From Arcobacter arenosus (GTDB lineage: Bacteria > Campylobacterota > Campylobacteria > Campylobacterales > Arcobacteraceae), in the NCBI RefSeq assembly GCF_005771535.1, contig NZ_VANU01000008.1, positions 1 to 39,730 on the forward strand: DNA of 39,730 nt, in the 5' to 3' direction. Shown here one piece after another: positions 25,830-33,894 of the stretch (positions are counted from its first letter, which is position 1; each line of letters begins with the position of its first letter). Made by a program: the position numbers and the translations under genes. The notes under the pieces were generated by a model that made no database searches, was not told the origin of the DNA, and saw only the letters and a program-made list of their open reading frames with translations.

Positions 25830-26822
25830 ATGGAAAATCAAAATATCCTAATCTATGAAAACCAGAATGGAAATATCAAAGTTGATGTAAGATTTGAAGA
25901 TGAAAGCATATGGCTAAATCAAGCTCAAATATGTGAACTATATGGAAAAGCAAAGTCAACCATAAGTGAGCATATAAAAGCTATCTTTGAAGATGGGGAG
26001 TTAGATAGAGATTCAACTGTTCGGTATTACCGAACAGTTCAAATTGAAGGCTCACGAGAAGTTTCAAGAGATATTGAACATTATAATCTAGATATGATAA
26101 TAGCCTTAGGTTTTAGGGTTCGTTCAAACACTGGTACAAAGTTTAGAATCTGGGCAAATCAAAAGCTAAAAGAGTACATCAGAAAAGGTTTTGTGCTAGA
26201 TGATGATAGATTTAAAAATGGCAATCAAATGTCATATTTTGATGAGCTTCAAAACAGACTTAGAGAGATACGACTTAGTGAGAAATTTTTTTATCAAAAA
26301 ATCAAAGATATCTATATGACAAGTATAGATTATGACCCAAAGGATAAAAAAACAATAGAGTTTTTTAAAATAGTTCAAAATAAACTTTTATGGGCTGTAG
26401 CATCTCAAACAGCTGCCGAACTTGTACATAATCGTGTCGATATGACAAAACCACTTTTAGGTATGAACTCATATGATGGTGAGAATATAAACATCACTAA
26501 AAAAGATGTAAGTATTGCAAAAAACTATCTAAATGAAGATGAAATAAAACTTCTAGGACTTTTAGTAGAACAATACTTAGCTTTCGCAGAAACGATGGCA
26601 AATCAACAAACACCTATGTATATGAAAGATTGGATTGAAAGACTTGATTTAATTTTATCTATGAATGGAAGAGAACTTTTGAAAAATGCTGGAAATATAT
26701 CTCACCACATAGCAAAAGAAAAAAGTGAACTAGAGTATAAAAAATATAAGCAACAGCAAAAAAAATTGCAAATGAGTGAGAGTTTTAAAGAATTGGAAGA
26801 GGATATTAAAAAATTAAGATAA
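25830..26822 (+). CDS. rhuM: RhuM-family protein
   Basis: The 330-residue protein begins with a Bro-N/RhuM-type region (VRFEDESIWLNQAQICELYG at ~21-40, KSTISEHIKAIF, then SREVSRDIEHYNLDMIIALGFRVRS). This region is known as the virulence RhuM family, common beside type I restriction genes and mobile DNA. The C-terminal half is helical (DYDPKD..., AELVHNRVDMTKPLLGM, ISHHIAKEK) and ends in a Lys/Glu-rich coiled coil. It is separated from hsdR by 72 bp. The molecular role is unknown; DNA binding is plausible from the N-terminal part. The coding sequence contains a striking 25-bp palindrome at 26015-26039. Confidence 0.88.
   Translation: MENQNILIYENQNGNIKVDVRFEDESIWLNQAQICELYGKAKSTISEHIKAIFEDGELDRDSTVRYYRTVQIEGSREVSRDIEHYNLDMIIALGFRVRSNTGTKFRIWANQKLKEYIRKGFVLDDDRFKNGNQMSYFDELQNRLREIRLSEKFFYQKIKDIYMTSIDYDPKDKKTIEFFKIVQNKLLWAVASQTAAELVHNRVDMTKPLLGMNSYDGENINITKKDVSIAKNYLNEDEIKLLGLLVEQYLAFAETMANQQTPMYMKDWIERLDLILSMNGRELLKNAGNISHHIAKEKSELEYKKYKQQQKKLQMSESFKELEEDIKKLR
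26015..26039. repeat. Perfect 12-bp-arm inverted repeat inside rhuM
   Basis: AACTGTTCGGTA (26015-26026) and TACCGAACAGTT (26028-26039) are perfect inverted arms around a single T. The palindrome encodes the stretch STVRYYRTVQ, in which T-V-R and R-T-V mirror each other. Its GC content is above that of the surroundings. It could be a binding site, a recombination target, or a result of protein constraint. Confidence 0.6.
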
Positions 26823-26850
26823 TATCTATTAATTTACTCAACATTAAATC

Positions 26851-26864
26851 TTGACAAAAGTCAA
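26851..26864 (+). promoter_or_regulatory. CRP/FNR-type box upstream of the MoeB/ThiF-like gene
   Basis: TTGAC-AAAA-GTCAA (26851-26864) is a perfect 5-4-5 inverted repeat of the layout used by CRP/FNR-family regulators. It overlaps a TTGACA that could instead be a -35 element. A TATCAT (26886-26891) lies downstream as a possible -10, but the spacing to TTGACA is too long for a standard promoter, which favours the regulator-site reading. The downstream gene has an AAGGA ribosome site. Confidence 0.35.
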
Positions 26865-26940
26865 ACTATTTTAAACTAAATCTGCTATCATTATAAACAT
26901 AGATATAAAAAATATACAACTAATTTACTAAGGATTATGC

Positions 26941-27621
26941 ATGAGTGAGATTCATGAGTTTTTCAACAGACAAATAAAACTTTGGGGTGAGGAAACACAA
27001 GATTCCCTTCAAAATAAAAAAGTAGCTATTATAGGAAGTGGTGGACTAGGGTGTAGTTTAGGTATTGCACTTGGTGCTTCTGGTATTGGAGAGTTTGCTT
27101 TTGTTGATTTTGATGAGGTTGGAGTTCACAATATTCATAGACAAATTGGTTTTAAAGTTGGTGATGATGGTAAAGCAAAATGTGAAGTTTTAAAAGAGCT
27201 TGTTGAATCAAGATGTCCTTATACAAAAGTAACTGCATATAAAGAAGGTTTTGAAGAGTTTGCCACAAGAGATTTAGAATTTGATTTGATTATAGATGCA
27301 ACTGATAACTTACCAACAAGAGCTGCTATAAATGAGTATTGTTTAAACAAAAAACAACCATGGATTTATGGAAGTGTTGAGGAGTTTCATGGACAAGTAT
27401 GTTTTTTTGAAGAAGCATCTTATGAAGCTGTATTTCAAATAAATGATAGAAAACCAAATGGAATTGCTTGTCCTATTGTTATGCATATAGCATCTTTACA
27501 AGCAAATTTAGCAATTAGACATCTTGCTGGGCTTCCTGTAAAAAAAGATATTTTATATTACCTTTCATTTGATTCTGAGGGTGTATTACAAAACCAAAAA
27601 TTCAATCTTCCAAAAAATTAA
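26941..27621 (+). CDS. MoeB/ThiF/HesA-family E1-like adenylyltransferase
   Basis: The 226-residue protein shows the ATP-binding core IIGSGGLGCSLG (30-41), VDFDEVGVHNIHRQIG (55-70) with the Asp and Arg residues that bind ATP-Mg, K80, and IIDATDNLPTR (117-127). C177 in NGIACPIV is close to the region that holds the thioester cysteine in some relatives. The two zinc C-x-x-C pairs of longer MoeB proteins are absent and the protein ends soon after LAGLPV. Such enzymes adenylate the C-terminal Gly-Gly of ThiS/MoaD-like sulfur carriers. No carrier gene is adjacent, so thiamine versus molybdopterin cannot be decided. Confidence 0.85.
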   Translation: MSEIHEFFNRQIKLWGEETQDSLQNKKVAIIGSGGLGCSLGIALGASGIGEFAFVDFDEVGVHNIHRQIGFKVGDDGKAKCEVLKELVESRCPYTKVTAYKEGFEEFATRDLEFDLIIDATDNLPTRAAINEYCLNKKQPWIYGSVEEFHGQVCFFEEASYEAVFQINDRKPNGIACPIVMHIASLQANLAIRHLAGLPVKKDILYYLSFDSEGVLQNQKFNLPKN

Positions 27622-27622
27622 A

Positions 27623-27646
27623 TACGAGTGTCAATAGACACTTGTA
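27623..27646 (+). terminator. Hairpin after the MoeB/ThiF-like gene
   Basis: TACGAGTGTC (27623-27632), loop AATA, GACACTTGTA (27637-27646): nine of ten positions pair. It begins 2 bases after the stop codon. The T-tract after it is poor, so termination may be partial. Confidence 0.5.
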
Positions 27647-27699
27647 TAAGCTTTAAACAAAACTACTAATCTCTAACCCTTTTTTAAGTACTTTTTTAC

Positions 27700-27752
27700 T
27701 ATAATATCCAGATTTTTAACTATATAATTGAAACTATTACGGGGAACTATAA
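27700..27752 (+). promoter_or_regulatory. carB promoter and ribosome site
   Basis: TATAAT at 27700-27705 is preceded by T-rich runs, the usual -10 arrangement in Campylobacterota, where the -35 box is weak. ACGGGGA ends about 8 bases before the ATG and is a strong Shine-Dalgarno. Confidence 0.55.
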
Positions 27753-30700
27753 ATGCCAAAACGAGAAGACATAAAATCTATTTTACTTATCGGTTCAGGA
27801 CCAATTGTTATTGGACAAGCTTGTGAATTTGATTACTCTGGTACTCAAGCAACGAAAACGCTTAAAGAGTTAGGATATAGAGTTGTTTTAATCAATTCAA
27901 ATCCAGCTACTATTATGACTGACCCTGAATTTGCAGATAAGACTTATATTGAGCCTATTACAGAAGAGGTTGTTGCAAAAATAATTGAAAAAGAAAATAT
28001 CGATGCTATTTTACCAACAATGGGTGGTCAAACTGCACTTAATGTTGCAACTTCGATGTACGACAAAGGGATGCTAGATGGGATTCATTTCCTAGGTGCA
28101 AATCCTGAAGCAATTAAAAAAGGTGAAGATAGACACCTATTTAATGAAGCTATGATTAAGATTGGTATGGATTTACCAAAAAGTGCAAATGCTTATACTT
28201 TAGAAGAAGCAATTAAAGTTGCTAAAGAAATAGGTTTCCCAGTAATCTCTAGGGCATCATTTACACTTGCAGGTGGTGGTTCTGGTGTTGCATACAATAT
28301 GGATGAGTTTAAATTACTAGCAGAAGCTGGTCTTGAAGCATCTCCAATTAATGAAATTGAAATCATGGAATCTATGCTTGGTTGGAAAGAATACGAAATG
28401 GAAGTTATCAGAGATAGAAAAGATAACTGTATTATTGTATGTTCAATTGAAAACCTTGACCCAATGGGTGTACATACAGGTGACTCTGTAACAATTGCAC
28501 CTGCACTTACTCTTACAGATAAAGAGTATCAAAATATGAGAAATGCATCATTTGCTATTTTAAGAGAGATTGGAGTTGATACAGGTGGTTCAAATGTTCA
28601 GTTCTCAATTTGTCCAAAAACAGGAAGAATGATTGTAATTGAAATGAATCCAAGAGTTTCAAGATCATCAGCACTTGCTTCTAAAGCAACAGGTTATCCT
28701 ATTGCAAAAGTTGCTACACTACTTGCCGTTGGATTTACATTAGATGAGATTGAAAACGATATTACAGGAACAGCAGCATCATTTGAGCCAGTAATTGATT
28801 ATATCGTTACAAAAGTTCCAAGATTTACTTTTGAAAAATTCCCTAAAGCTGACTCAACACTTACAACAGGTATGAAATCAGTTGGTGAAGTTATGGCTAT
28901 TGGTAGAACATTTAATGAATCTATTCAAAAAGCACTTTGTTCAATGGAAACTGGAATAGTTGGATTTGACCCAATTTGTGATGATTTAGAAAAAATCAAA
29001 GCAGAAATTAGAAGACCAAATGCAGATAGATTAAGATATTTAATGGAAGCATATAGAAAAGGTCTTACAAATGAAGAGATTTTTGAATTATGTGCTATTG
29101 ACCCATGGTTCTTAGCTAAATTTAGAGAAATCTACAATATTGAGCAATCAATTGATGAATCAATCCTTAGTGATGAAATTAAAATGAGAAATGCTAAAAC
29201 AAATGGTTTCTCTGACAAGATGATTGCTAATTTAATTGGTAAATCAGAAGAGGATGTTTATCGTGCTAGAAAAGCTTTAGATGTAGAGTTTGAGTACAAT
29301 GAAGTTGATACTTGTGCTGCTGAGTTTAAAGCTTTAACTCCGTACCTTTATTCAACTACAAATATTACAAAGTTACCAAAAGTTGAGAAAAAAGATGATG
29401 ATAAGAAAGTATTAATTATTGGTGGTGGACCAAACAGAATTGGACAAGGTATTGAGTTCGATTATTGTTGTGTACATGCCTCATTTGCATTAAATGAAAT
29501 TGGTGTAAAAACAATCATGTATAACTGTAACCCTGAAACAGTTTCAACAGATTATGATACGTCAGATATTTTATATTTTGAACCAATTGATTTCGAACAC
29601 GTAAGATCTGTAATAGAAACTGAGCAACCAGATGGAATTATTGTTCACTTTGGTGGACAAACTCCATTAAAACTTGCAAATGCTATCCATGATGCAGGTG
29701 GAAAGATTATTGGTACAACGGCAGAAGTTATTGATTTAGCTGAAGATAGAGAAAAATTCTCTACTTTTGTTGAAAAAGCAGGATTATTACAACCAGACAA
29801 TGGTACAGCTGTAGAAGTAAATGAAGCAATAGAAATTGCTGAAAGAATTGGATATCCAGTATTAGTTAGACCATCATTTGTTCTTGGTGGTAGAGGTATG
29901 AAAATTGTTTACTCGACTGATGAGTTAAAACAATATATGGATGAAGCAGTATCTGTATCAAATGATGCACCAGTTTTAATTGATAAATTCTTAGATAGAG
30001 CAATTGAGCTTGATGTTGATTGTATTTGTGATGGAAAAGAAGTATATATTGGTGGAATTATGCAACATATTGAGGAAGCTGGTGTTCACTCAGGTGACTC
30101 TGCTTGTTCTTTACCTCCAATCTCAATTGACCAAGAGTTAATTAAAGAATTAGAATCTAAAACAAAAGCTATGGCATTAGGTCTTGGTGTTGTTGGACTT
30201 ATGAATACTCAATATGCTATTCATAAAGGGCAAATTTATCTAATCGAAGTAAACCCAAGAGCATCTAGAACAGTTCCATTTGTAAGTAAAGCAACAGGTA
30301 TGCCACTTGCAAAAGTTGCAACTAGAGTTATGTGGGGTGAAAGCTTAAGATCTGCACTTGATAACTATAACGCTGATTTAGTATGGGAAGATAATGGTGT
30401 ATTAAAACCAATCTTAAAAGACCATGTTGCAGTTAAAGAAGCTGTATTCCCATTTAATAAACTTAGTGGTTCAGACCCAATCTTAACTCCAGAGATGAAA
30501 TCAACTGGAGAAGTTATGGGGATTTCTGATAACTTTGGAGAGTCTTATGCAAAAGCACAAAGTGCGGCAAAAAATCACTTACCAACTGAAGGTAAAGTAT
30601 TTATCTCTTTATGTGACTTAGACAAAGAGTTTGCACCAAAATTAGCATCTGATTTAATCAATGAAGGTTTTACAGTTGTTGCAACAGGTGGAACACATAA

Positions 30701-30992
30701 AGTTATTTCTGAAGCTGGAATTGAGTGTGAAAAAGTACTTAAAATTAGCGAAGGTAGACCAAATATTACTGATAGTATTACAAATGGTGAAATTGCATTA
30801 GCATTTAATACTTCTGATGGAAAAGGTTCTTCAAAATCTGATGGACAAGATATTAGAAGAGTGGTACTAAAAGAGAATATTCCTTATGTTACTACAGCAG
30901 CTGCAGCTTTAGCTTGTGTTGAAGCTATGAAAGTGTTGAAACAAAAAGATGGTGTAGGTGTTAAATCTATCCAAGAATTTTTAAATGACTAA
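27753..30992 (+). CDS. carB: Carbamoyl-phosphate synthase large subunit
   Basis: The 1079-residue protein matches CarB length (E. coli about 1073). It makes carbamoyl phosphate from glutamine-derived ammonia, bicarbonate and two ATP, feeding arginine and pyrimidine synthesis. The two duplicated ATP-grasp halves are evident. The first opens with [20 protein letters not shown]; the second with [20 protein letters not shown] near residue 554. Both metal-binding motifs [12 protein letters not shown] and [12 protein letters not shown] are present. The C-terminal MGS-like allosteric domain carries [13 protein letters not shown] and [10 protein letters not shown]. No carA is next to it, as is common in this group. 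The gene overlaps the following YrdC-like ORF by 8 bases. Confidence 0.98.
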   Translation: MPKREDIKSILLIGSGPIVIGQACEFDYSGTQATKTLKELGYRVVLINSNPATIMTDPEFADKTYIEPITEEVVAKIIEKENIDAILPTMGGQTALNVATSMYDKGMLDGIHFLGANPEAIKKGEDRHLFNEAMIKIGMDLPKSANAYTLEEAIKVAKEIGFPVISRASFTLAGGGSGVAYNMDEFKLLAEAGLEASPINEIEIMESMLGWKEYEMEVIRDRKDNCIIVCSIENLDPMGVHTGDSVTIAPALTLTDKEYQNMRNASFAILREIGVDTGGSNVQFSICPKTGRMIVIEMNPRVSRSSALASKATGYPIAKVATLLAVGFTLDEIENDITGTAASFEPVIDYIVTKVPRFTFEKFPKADSTLTTGMKSVGEVMAIGRTFNESIQKALCSMETGIVGFDPICDDLEKIKAEIRRPNADRLRYLMEAYRKGLTNEEIFELCAIDPWFLAKFREIYNIEQSIDESILSDEIKMRNAKTNGFSDKMIANLIGKSEEDVYRARKALDVEFEYNEVDTCAAEFKALTPYLYSTTNITKLPKVEKKDDDKKVLIIGGGPNRIGQGIEFDYCCVHASFALNEIGVKTIMYNCNPETVSTDYDTSDILYFEPIDFEHVRSVIETEQPDGIIVHFGGQTPLKLANAIHDAGGKIIGTTAEVIDLAEDREKFSTFVEKAGLLQPDNGTAVEVNEAIEIAERIGYPVLVRPSFVLGGRGMKIVYSTDELKQYMDEAVSVSNDAPVLIDKFLDRAIELDVDCICDGKEVYIGGIMQHIEEAGVHSGDSACSLPPISIDQELIKELESKTKAMALGLGVVGLMNTQYAIHKGQIYLIEVNPRASRTVPFVSKATGMPLAKVATRVMWGESLRSALDNYNADLVWEDNGVLKPILKDHVAVKEAVFPFNKLSGSDPILTPEMKSTGEVMGISDNFGESYAKAQSAAKNHLPTEGKVFISLCDLDKEFAPKLASDLINEGFTVVATGGTHKVISEAGIECEKVLKISEGRPNITDSITNGEIALAFNTSDGKGSSKSDGQDIRRVVLKENIPYVTTAAAALACVEAMKVLKQKDGVGVKSIQEFLND

Positions 30993-31434
30993 ATCATCAG
31001 AAAAAGTATATTTAGTTCAAACTGACACAACTGTAGGTTTCTCATCATCTAGTGATGAGAAACTTTCAGGAATAAAACAAAGACCAAATTCTCAAAAAAT
31101 GCTTCAAACAGTAGATTCTTTTAAGACTTTAAATAGTTTTACAAGAGTTCCTAAAGAGCATAAAAAAAGAGTTAGACACTCTAAAAAAACAACTTTTATT
31201 TATCCCAATGGCAATTCATATAGAGTGATTTTTCAAGATAGTGATTTTTATAATTTTATTAAGAAATTTAAGTCTTTATATTCAACTTCTGCAAATCTAA
31301 CTGGAAAAAATTTTGATGAGATATTTGCAAAAGAAAAAAGTGATGTTATTGTTTATTCAAAAGATAATTTTAATGAAACAACCGCTTCAACAATTTATAA
31401 ACTATCTAAAATAAAGAAAAAAAAGATTAGATAA
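30985..31434 (+). CDS. Short Sua5/YrdC/YciO-family protein
   Basis: The 149-residue protein keeps recognisable parts of the threonylcarbamoyl-AMP synthase fold: [19 protein letters not shown] near residues 9-27 (substrate pocket P-T-D-T-x-G), [10 protein letters not shown] (KxR motif), and [10 protein letters not shown] (S-x-S-A-N). It is shorter than YrdC (about 190) and Sua5 (about 340). Full enzymes make the t6A precursor for tRNAs reading ANN codons. The ATG lies inside the end of carB (8-base overlap), implying co-translation. It ends one base before the convergent LuxR-type gene. Whether it is the main t6A enzyme or a paralogue cannot be told here. Confidence 0.75.
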   Translation: MTKSSEKVYLVQTDTTVGFSSSSDEKLSGIKQRPNSQKMLQTVDSFKTLNSFTRVPKEHKKRVRHSKKTTFIYPNGNSYRVIFQDSDFYNFIKKFKSLYSTSANLTGKNFDEIFAKEKSDVIVYSKDNFNETTASTIYKLSKIKKKKIR

Positions 31435-31435
31435 A

Positions 31436-32041
31436 CTAATTTATATTATTTTTATAAACTAACGCTAAAGCCAATCTATCCTTTACTTTTAATTTTTTAA
31501 ACAATGAACTAATATGTTTTTTTACTGTAACTTCTGCAATGTCAAGGGTATTTGCAATTTTACTATTAGTTAAGCCTTGGGCTACTAGTTCTAAAACTTC
31601 TAATTCTTTCACTTTTAAATCTTCAAAAAGTTTATTCTCATTGTTTCCATTCAAAGGAATTGAATTTATTAAAAACTGCATTAACTCAGGATAAACCCAA
31701 GTATTTCCATTTTTTACAGTTTCAATTACACTTTCTATTATAGAGATATTACTTAAAGAGTGAATATATGATTTAAAACCTTTTTTTAGTAGTGTACAAC
31801 CTTCAATATTATTTGTTGCATTTCTTATAGCTATAAATTTACAATTATAATTATCAGATAATTCTTGAAATATTTTATCTGAATCATCACTATCTAAATG
31901 TTGTAAAAATAAAATACTCTCTTCTGAAATATTTAGATTATAAAACTCTTCATATTCTCCAATTTGAATAATTTCAAATTCTGATGATTTCTTTAATTCA
32001 TTTATTAAGAAATCTTGTTTAGTAAGTGCTATTATTTTCAT
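31436..32041 (-). CDS. LuxR-type response regulator with degenerate receiver
   Basis: The 201-residue protein ends in a GerE/LuxR HTH (~138-197; LKVKELEVLELVAQGLTNSKIANTLDIAEVTVKKHISSLFKKLKV in two consecutive parts). Its N-terminus (1-~115) has the size and pattern of a receiver domain but lacks the phosphorylation residues. The acidic pair after beta-1 reads T-K-Q (7-9), the beta-3 end reads FLQ at the phospho-Asp position (47), and the beta-5 Lys position reads HS (94-95). It is therefore probably regulated without phosphorylation. The start ATG overlaps the stop of the PAS-HlyD gene by four bases (ATGA). It likely regulates this secretion/adhesin locus. Confidence 0.85.
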   Translation of the reverse strand: MKIIALTKQDFLINELKKSSEFEIIQIGEYEEFYNLNISEESILFLQHLDSDDSDKIFQELSDNYNCKFIAIRNATNNIEGCTLLKKGFKSYIHSLSNISIIESVIETVKNGNTWVYPELMQFLINSIPLNGNNENKLFEDLKVKELEVLELVAQGLTNSKIANTLDIAEVTVKKHISSLFKKLKVKDRLALALVYKNNIN

Positions 32042-33774
32042 ATGTCAAGTGACCTTACAATTGGTTTTAAAATGTAGCTTAAAATTGTTTTCTTACCAAT
32101 TAGTATATCTGCATCTACAGTCATACCTGGTTTAATTTCAAGTTTTTTATTATTGTTTAGAAATTTTGTATCTGCTTTTATATGTACAATATAACTCTCT
32201 TTTTCTGGGTCTTTTTCATCAACTAAAGTATCAGCAGAGATATAAGATATTTCACCCTCAACAGCACCATATAAAGAAAAATCATAAGGTCTTAGTTTTA
32301 TTCTAACTTTTTGCCCTTCATATAAAAAACCTATATCAGCTGGGTCAACTTTTATTTCTGCTAACATATATTTCGAGTCAGGGACAATTTGAGCCATTAC
32401 AACACCAGGAGAAACTGCTTCCCCTTTTGTTTTAACATTAATCTTTTTTATAACTCCATCGTTTGGAGATTTTATAATTGTTTCAGTTAATTTTTCTTCT
32501 AAAAACTTTAAATCTTCTTTTACAGTTTTTAAGTCATTATATACAACTAAAAGTTCATCTTTTGCTTTTGATCTATAATCTTCTGTTGTTTCATCAATAC
32601 TTCTTTCAATCTCTTTAATTGATGATTTTAAAGTAGGTATTGAACCTTTTAAGCTTTTTAATTCAGCTTCGACATCATTTTTCTTTCTTTGTAAGTCAAG
32701 TAATTCAACCTTTGAGATGATTCTATCTTCAACTAAAGGTAGTTTTATTTTCATCTCTTTTTGTATTAAGTTATAATTATCTTTAGTGATTTTTAGATTT
32801 TTATATGCATCATTTAAATCATTTTTTCTTTGTGATAATTGCTCTTTTAGTACACTTATTGAAGATTGAAATTTTTTCTCATTTATTTTAAATAGTTGTA
32901 TTTCATTTTCCATTATTTCTGGGTCATATTTTACAACTTCTTCATCTTTTTTAATTTCAGTATTTTCAGCTTGTGCTTTTAATCTTTGAGCTTTTGCAAT
33001 GAATGTATACATATTATATTTATTTTTTTCAATTTCACTTTTGTAATTTACATCTGAAAGTTTGAAAAGGATTTCATCTTTTTTTACTTTATTACCCTCT
33101 TTTACAAAACTTTCTTTTAATATTCCACCATCAAGGGATGAAATTGTTTGAATATTTGTACTTGTAATAACTTTTCCATTTGTTTTTACAATATCATCAA
33201 TCTCAGAAAAATATGACCAAGTTAATAAAAATAAGATTGTAAAAGATATAAGCCATAAAACCTTATGCAATCCACTTGATGTTCTAAGTAATATTGCTGA
33301 AGAAAATGATGGCATAAATTCTAACGTAGATTTATCATGTTTCTTTTTTAAAAGGTTTTCTTCATTAACTTTTTTAAGTGTTTTTTCTTTTGTTATATCA
33401 TTACTTGTGATAATAAAACCAATATGTTTTTTTTCATCATTAAATAATGGTGTTATAATGGTATCTGTCCAAATTAATGAGTCAGTGTGAGAACTATGTT
33501 TAATCTCACCTTTCCAAGTGGTCTTTAAACTTTTTGCCTCATTAAATTGATTATCAAAGTTTATGATTGAATCTTTCTTAATCAATATTGAATAGGGTTT
33601 ATTAATTAGTTCAGATGGTTTATATTTAAACACATTACAAAGACTTGTACTTACATGTTTGATTATTCCATCAATATCTGTAAGTGCCAAAATCACATAG
33701 TTATCTAACAATTCTCTGTTTTGAAAAGTAAAACTTCTTTTCAACTGGTCGTCAAAATCTTTTTTTTCTTCCAC
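32038..33774 (-). CDS. Type I secretion adaptor (HlyD family) with N-terminal PAS domain
   Basis: The 578-residue protein starts with GTG, with AAGG 6 bases upstream. Residues ~20-130 form a PAS domain (LALTDIDGIIKHVS at 29-42, YKPSELINKPYSILI at 51-65, FIITSNDITKEK at 120-131). A single TM helix follows at ~171-189 (VLWLISFTILFLLTWSYF). The rest is a classic HlyD/LapC membrane fusion protein: a barrel-lipoyl strand (GKVITSTNIQTISSLDGGIL), a long coiled coil (~240-430), and a C-terminal barrel with IIKSPNDGVI and VKIRLRPYDFSLYG-like motifs. The PAS domain would lie in the cytoplasm. HlyD adaptors normally have only a short cytosolic tail, so this fusion is unusual. It pairs with the ABC transporter encoded divergently. 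Confidence 0.9.
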   Translation of the reverse strand: MEEKKDFDDQLKRSFTFQNRELLDNYVILALTDIDGIIKHVSTSLCNVFKYKPSELINKPYSILIKKDSIINFDNQFNEAKSLKTTWKGEIKHSSHTDSLIWTDTIITPLFNDEKKHIGFIITSNDITKEKTLKKVNEENLLKKKHDKSTLEFMPSFSSAILLRTSSGLHKVLWLISFTILFLLTWSYFSEIDDIVKTNGKVITSTNIQTISSLDGGILKESFVKEGNKVKKDEILFKLSDVNYKSEIEKNKYNMYTFIAKAQRLKAQAENTEIKKDEEVVKYDPEIMENEIQLFKINEKKFQSSISVLKEQLSQRKNDLNDAYKNLKITKDNYNLIQKEMKIKLPLVEDRIISKVELLDLQRKKNDVEAELKSLKGSIPTLKSSIKEIERSIDETTEDYRSKAKDELLVVYNDLKTVKEDLKFLEEKLTETIIKSPNDGVIKKINVKTKGEAVSPGVVMAQIVPDSKYMLAEIKVDPADIGFLYEGQKVRIKLRPYDFSLYGAVEGEISYISADTLVDEKDPEKESYIVHIKADTKFLNNNKKLEIKPGMTVDADILIGKKTILSYILKPIVRSLDI

Positions 33775-33894
33775 TTGTAACCTTAATATTAGATAAAATC
33801 TAAGAAATGATTTAAATTAGTTATTATTTTATAAAAATTTTTATAAAACTTTGGTAATATATACATCAATTCTTAAGAATGTAGGGAGAATATA
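33775..33894. promoter_or_regulatory. Divergent promoter region of the secretion operons, with palindromes
   Basis: The region holds three symmetric elements: TTAGAT-AAA-ATCTAA (33789-33803), a perfect 22-bp palindrome of TTTTATAAAAA half-sites (33827-33848), and ATTCTTAAGAAT (33869-33880). A GGGAG ribosome site precedes the tolC-like ATG. The LuxR-type regulator encoded in the left operon is the obvious candidate ligand. The -10 elements are not clear. Confidence 0.5.
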
